NCBI GenBank assembly: GCA_937897665.1
Contig: CALCPB010000511.1
Span: forward strand, 1-9,215
Source of the DNA: an uncultured Halomicronema sp.
GTDB taxonomy: Bacteria; Cyanobacteriota; Cyanobacteriia; Phormidesmidales; Phormidesmidaceae
Length of the DNA stretch: 9,215 bases
Direction: 5' to 3'
The notes below the pieces were generated by a model that saw only the letters and a list, made by a program, of their open reading frames with translations, ran no database searches and had not been told where the DNA came from. Below are positions 6,056 through 9,215 of the stretch, piece by piece (position 1 is the stretch's first letter; every line of letters starts with the position of its first letter). A program made the translations under genes and the position numbers.

Positions 6056-6148
6056 ATGAATTCATTTCGCAATCGAGGAACGTTAATTTTGCAAATGATT
6101 CTGTTCTGGGTGATTGCCCCGGCGATCGCGCTATCTTTGTTGCTCTGA
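6056..6148 (+). CDS. candidate 30-aa single-helix membrane peptide
   Basis: The ATG at 6056 is preceded by AGGAGA (6042-6047) with 9 bases between AGGAG and the ATG, the best Shine-Dalgarno sequence of the plus strand here apart from chlB. The product begins MNSFRNRGT, with two Arg in the first seven residues and no acidic residue anywhere. From residue 9 to 30 it is almost purely hydrophobic (LILQMILFWVIAPAIALSLL at 10-29), ending in TGA at 6146. This is the layout of a one-pass membrane peptide with its N-terminus on the positive-inside side. Photosystem and cytochrome b6f complexes of cyanobacteria contain many subunits of this size, but the sequence matches none that I know (PetL, PetM, PetN, PsaM, PsbM considered). 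It could instead be the 5' fragment of a lost larger gene. A HIP1 octamer lies inside the frame. It converges on the kinase gene. Confidence 0.45.
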   Translation: MNSFRNRGTLILQMILFWVIAPAIALSLLL

Positions 6149-6161
6149 TGACTTTCAGACC

Positions 6162-6221
6162 GCTGTCATCCAAACCTAAGATAAGCTCCAGTCGCAAGCA
6201 TAATCTTGGGTCTATGACGGC
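6162..6221. terminator. long imperfect hairpin at the junction of convergent genes
   Basis: Outer arms GCTGTCAT (6162-6169) and ATGACGGC (6214-6221) pair with one wobble, and inner arms ACCTAAGAT (6174-6182) and ATCTTGGGT (6203-6211) pair with one wobble around a 20-base loop. It spans the space between the small peptide gene and the kinase stop and reaches into the last kinase codons. The position suits a shared transcript end, but there is no T-run on either strand. Confidence 0.3.
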
Positions 6222-7321
6222 TTGATGGGGACTTTGACCGTAAACGTGCTGCCCTGACCCACTTCTGACTCTAGCGACAGCGTCCCATGGTGAGCGGCCA
6301 CAATCCGCTGGGACAAATGCAGTCCCAGACCGCTGCCCGAGCGACGATGTTGCCCCGGACGAAACCAAGCGAAGATTTCTTGTTGGTTAGCCGCAGCAAT
6401 GCCAGGGCCGGTGTCTTTCACCCGAATACACCAGTCAGTGGGTGCCTCGGCAGGCTCTTTGTGAAAGCTAATCGTGACAAACCCGACATCTGTAAACTTG
6501 AGGGCATTGCCCACCAGATTGACCAAAATACGACGGAACTCTAAGCGATCGCCGTGACAGGTATAGCGGCGATCGTCGCCGACTGCAGCCACGCGATCTT
6601 CTAATTGCAGGTCAAGGTTTTTGGCAATCGCGAGGGGGCGCAGTTCAGCCGTGACGTCTTCGAGCAAACGTTTGAGATTAAAGGGGGCGATCGCCATCTC
6701 TTTGCGACCGGCTTCGTAGCGGTAGACCTCTAGCAAGGTATTGACCATCGCTAGCAGATGTTCATTGTTACGAATCGTTTGGGTGACTGCATCTTTAGCA
6801 TCCGTGGGCACTTGGCCAAAAGTATCTTCTTTGACCAAGGTCAACATGCGGTTAGCCGCTACCAAGGGCGTTCTCAAGTCATGGGTCAGGCGAGAGACAA
6901 AGTCATCTCGCTGCTGCGTGATTTCGCGTTCGGCATCGACGCTGCGTTTGAGTCGCAGCAGGGCTCGCACCCGCGCCAGCAACTCATTGGCATCAAAGGG
7001 TTTGCGAATAAAGTCATCGGCTCCCATATCGAGCCCGGCGACTACGCTCGACCGTTCGTGGGCCGTGACCAGCAAAATGGGAATAAACGGCAGCGCTGCC
7101 ATACTGCGGAGTTTTTGCGTGGCCTCATAGCCACTCATCCCCGGCATCATCACGTCAAGCAGCACCAGATCCGGCAGTTGCTCAACAATGCTACTGAGCA
7201 TTTGATGGCCACTCTCTAGAGGGGTCACCTGATACCCCTCGCCCTCTAACAGGGCCTGCAACAAAAATCGGTTGTCGGCGGAGTCATCCACCACGTAAAT
7301 GTGTGCGGGATTAGCAGCCAT
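6212..7321 (-). CDS. hybrid two-component protein: receiver domain fused to histidine kinase
   Basis: This 369-aa cytoplasmic signalling protein has an N-terminal receiver domain (about 6-125) joined to a HisKA/HATPase kinase. Receiver residues are acidic pair D12-D13, phospho-acceptor D56 (LLDVMMPGMSG), T86 and K107 (RKPF). The kinase has the phosphorylatable H147 in FVSRLTHDLRTP, N-box N268/N272 (NLVGNALKF), G1 DTGPGI (303-308), FAWFRP (318-322 region), G2 GSGLGLHLS (329-337) and a final GQGSTFTV. All catalytic residues are present, so it should autophosphorylate and pass phosphate through a receiver, either its own or a partner's. There is no membrane segment, PAS or GAF domain, so input probably comes through phosphorylation of the receiver by another kinase, a layout common in cyanobacteria. 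The partner is unknown and no other two-component gene is in the window. ATG 7321 places the receiver normally, though the ribosome binding site is weak. Confidence 0.93.
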   Translation of the reverse strand: MAANPAHIYVVDDSADNRFLLQALLEGEGYQVTPLESGHQMLSSIVEQLPDLVLLDVMMPGMSGYEATQKLRSMAALPFIPILLVTAHERSSVVAGLDMGADDFIRKPFDANELLARVRALLRLKRSVDAEREITQQRDDFVSRLTHDLRTPLVAANRMLTLVKEDTFGQVPTDAKDAVTQTIRNNEHLLAMVNTLLEVYRYEAGRKEMAIAPFNLKRLLEDVTAELRPLAIAKNLDLQLEDRVAAVGDDRRYTCHGDRLEFRRILVNLVGNALKFTDVGFVTISFHKEPAEAPTDWCIRVKDTGPGIAAANQQEIFAWFRPGQHRRSGSGLGLHLSQRIVAAHHGTLSLESEVGQGSTFTVKVPIKPS

Positions 7322-7763
7322 AAGTCGCCGATACTACACTCTGCTTCACTTATGCAGGGGGGCAGCTCGAAAAACCACTGCCAATCGATAGATTTGTGGT
7401 CGAAGCGCCACCGTTTTAATCAAATATTTGAGGGATTTCAGCCCACTTTTGTCATCAAAATGTTGAGGAATCTGTCGGTGTGTAAATGCTGGGACAGAAT
7501 TTGTCAGTTGGTCACACGGGCTAACTATAGTGAAGCTTACAGACAGCAGTCGTTAAAACTTCAGTAGCGTAGTCGTCGTCAATGCCGTGAGGACAAGACG
7601 ACAAGCCCTTGGGTTCGGTTCTAGGGATCAAGATGACCCTCGATGTCTTCACCTCAATGGCTAAAACTATAAAAACTGTCGAGTTAGACCTGCGTTGAAG
7701 GATTGCGAGGGTTTTCGGCGAAACCTCGTTGGCAGTTTAAACCTCACGACAGGAGACTCCTCT
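7322..7763. promoter_or_regulatory. 442-base divergent region upstream of chlB and the kinase
   Basis: This stretch separates the divergent kinase and chlB genes and holds no convincing gene. Possible chlB promoter elements are TTGTCA (7501-7506) with TATAGT (7526-7531), a good -10 box but a long 19-base spacer, and a second -10-like TATAAA (7668-7673) with no clear -35 box. A hairpin follows in the probable leader: CGAGG/CCTCG (7706-7710 with 7724-7728), continued after a bulged G by TTT/AAA. The chlB ribosome binding site AGGAGA lies at 7751-7756. Confidence 0.35.
7706..7728 (+). other. small hairpin in the chlB leader
   Basis: CGAGG (7706-7710) pairs with CCTCG (7724-7728). After one bulged G, TTT (7712-7714) pairs with AAA (7721-7723), leaving a small GC-containing loop. 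It lies 35 bases before the chlB ATG. A role in mRNA stability or translation is possible, but nothing in the sequence proves one. Confidence 0.25.
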
Positions 7764-9215
7764 ATGAAACTGGCTTACTGGATGTATGCGGGTCCGGCAC
7801 ACATTGGCACGCTAAGAATTGCCAGCTCTTTTAAGAATGTGCACGCGATTATGCATGCACCGCTGGGCGATGATTATTTCAACGTCATGCGTTCAATGTT
7901 AGAGCGCGAGCGCAACTTTACGCCGGTCACCACCAGCGTGGTCGATCGCAACGTTTTGGCCCAAGGCTCCCAAGAAAAGGTCGTCGATAATATCGTGCGC
8001 AAAGATCACGAAGAATCGCCTGACCTCATTGTGTTAACCCCCACCTGCACCTCCAGCATTTTGCAAGAGGATCTGCAAAATTTTGTGCAGCGGGCCAGCT
8101 TAGCTGCCCAGTGAGACGAGCTGCTGGCAGCTGTCAACCACTAACGCGTCAACGAACTGCAGGCCGCCGATCGCACCCTGCAGCAAATCGTCAAGTTTTA
8201 CCTCGATCGCGCCGAGAAAAAAGGCGAGCTGCCCACCGGTAGAACCGCCCAGCCCTCCGTCAACATCCTCGGGCTGACGACCCTCGGGTTTCACAACAAT
8301 CACGATCGCACTGAGCTAGTGAAGCTGATGGGCGAGTTGGGCATTGCGGTCAACCTAGTGCTGCCCGATAAGGCATCAGTGGCAGACATCAAAAAGCTGC
8401 CCCAAGCTTGGTTTAACCTGGTGCCCTATCGCGAAGTCGGCCCGGCAACGGCAGAGTACCTGCAAACGCAGTTTGATCAGCCCACAGTCGATATCACCCC
8501 GATGGGGATCGTCGAAACGGCCCGCTGCATTCGCGCGATTCAAAAAGTGCTGAACGACCAGGGAGCCCCCGTTGATTACACCGAATTCATCGACAACCAA
8601 ACGCGGTTTGTGTCGGATGCGGCCTGGTTTTCGCGCTCGATTGACTGTCAGAATTTGACGGGTAAAAAAGCCATCGTGTTTGGCGATAGCACCCATGCGG
8701 CCGCGATGACCAAAATTCTGGCGCGGGAGATGGGCATTCGGGTCGTGCTTGCAGGCACCTACTGTAAATATGACGAAGCGTGGTTTACCCAACAGGTGGG
8801 AGAATACTGCGACGAAATTCTGATCAGTGAAGACCACGGGGCGATCGCCGACAAAATTGCCGCTCTGGAGCCCGCAGCCATCTTTGGTACTCAGATGGAA
8901 CGCCATGTGGGTAAGCGCCTGGAGATTCCCTGTGGCGTCATTGCCGCGCCAATTCACATTCAAAACTTCCCCGTCGGTTATCGGCCCTTTTTGGGCTACG
9001 AGGGCTCCAATCAACTGGTCGATCTGATCTACAACTCCTTTACGTTGGGGATGGAAGATCACCTGCTGGAAATCTTTGGCGGCCATGACACCAAAGCGGT
9101 CGTAACCAAAACGATGTCGGCGGATGGGGGCCTCACCTGGACCACTGATGCCCTCACCGAACTCAATCGCGTGCCCGGGTTTGTACGCGGCAAAGTGAAG
9201 CGCAATACTGAGAAT
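7764..9215 (+). pseudogene. chlB: light-independent protochlorophyllide reductase subunit B, with two in-frame stops; 3' end outside window
   Basis: ChlB with ChlN forms the nitrogenase-like catalytic component of the dark-operative reductase, which reduces the C17=C18 bond of protochlorophyllide using electrons from ChlL. ATG 7764 has a good ribosome binding site (AGGAGA). The N-terminus is canonical ([20 protein letters not shown]), with Asp36 in PLGDD, the known Asp ligand of the ChlN/ChlB [4Fe-4S] cluster. [18 protein letters not shown] precedes TGA at 8112-8114 (codon 117). Ten codons on, TAA at 8142-8144 (codon 127) falls exactly where VNHYRVNEL has Tyr. The same frame then continues intact to the right edge (codon 484), with [36 protein letters not shown] (its Asp at codon 294 is probably the equivalent of the catalytic Asp of the family), [26 protein letters not shown] and [12 protein letters not shown]. 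About 25 codons should remain beyond the window. No indel is present. No start codon with a ribosome binding site follows the stops closely, so a functional split gene is unlikely. Confidence 0.88.

Larger units (their letters stand above)
363..8848. repeat. dispersed HIP1 octamers (GCGATCGC)
   Basis: I count 13 exact copies, starting at 363, 701, 2025, 2666, 2979, 3910, 4507, 5069, 5368, 6122, 6545, 6687 and 8841, about one per 700 bases, both inside and between genes. This density is a known trait of many cyanobacterial chromosomes and supports the host assignment. The stretches 709-2024 and 6695-8840 hold none. Confidence 0.9.

Noticed and set aside
7463..7567. Small frame from the ATG near 7461 upstream of chlB
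   Set aside because: No ribosome binding site, no membrane or motif character, and it overlaps the likely chlB promoter.
8112..8144. Selenocysteine, alternative genetic code or RNA editing as an explanation of the chlB stops
   Set aside because: Both TGA and TAA occur, and TAG occurs in the SLH gene; no selenocysteine context is expected in ChlB, and RNA editing of this type is known in plant organelles, not in cyanobacteria.
8101..8150. Diversity-generating retroelement target in the mutated chlB patch
   Set aside because: No template repeat or reverse transcriptase is present in the window, and ChlB is not a variable ligand-binding protein.
8376..9086. 236-codon frame on the minus strand
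   Set aside because: It is fully antisense to chlB, whose plus-strand frame is conserved; the opposite frame is a by-product of GC-rich codon use.

Overview
This window looks cyanobacterial. It carries two carboxysome shell paralogues (CcmK3 and CcmK4), a ChlB subunit of light-independent protochlorophyllide reductase, and a lipoprotein-type S-layer-homology protein of a kind I know from filamentous and unicellular cyanobacteria. I count about 13 copies of the HIP1 octamer GCGATCGC in 9.2 kb, which is typical of many cyanobacterial chromosomes. Nothing here identifies the species.

Layout. At the left edge the first 17 codons of a minus-strand gene run off the window, and a long gene-poor stretch follows. 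A secreted protein built of two gapless 72-residue repeats lies at 536-1177 (+). It is followed by a perfect 24-bp inverted repeat and a gene-free stretch with nested inverted repeats. Next, all on the minus strand, come the ccmK3-ccmK4 pair, an unrecognised 194-aa protein and a nucleoside hydrolase. The hydrolase faces away from an SLH lipoprotein gene (+) across a 145-bp divergent region holding a perfect 22-bp palindrome. After a 508-bp gap there is a candidate 30-aa one-helix membrane peptide (+). It converges on a minus-strand receiver/histidine-kinase hybrid gene. The last third holds chlB (+), which is open at the right edge.

Most unusual observation. Two otherwise well-conserved genes are interrupted by in-frame stop codons with no frame change. 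chlB has TGA at codon 117 and TAA at codon 127, while the reading frame before, between and after them still aligns with ChlB. The SLH lipoprotein has TAG at codon 103, between its lipoprotein signal/linker and its SLH part. All three stop codons are represented, so no single codon reassignment can explain them. Recent pseudogenisation or sequence error are the simplest readings. If the chlB stops are real, the organism would depend on the light-dependent reductase for chlorophyll synthesis.

How the genes work together. There is no evidence of one shared pathway. ccmK3-ccmK4 is a satellite carboxysome locus, separate from a main ccm operon. ChlB belongs to chlorophyll synthesis. The nucleoside hydrolase is for purine/pyrimidine salvage. 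The hybrid kinase is a signalling protein with no input clue. I found no CRISPR array, tRNA, rRNA or transposase gene.
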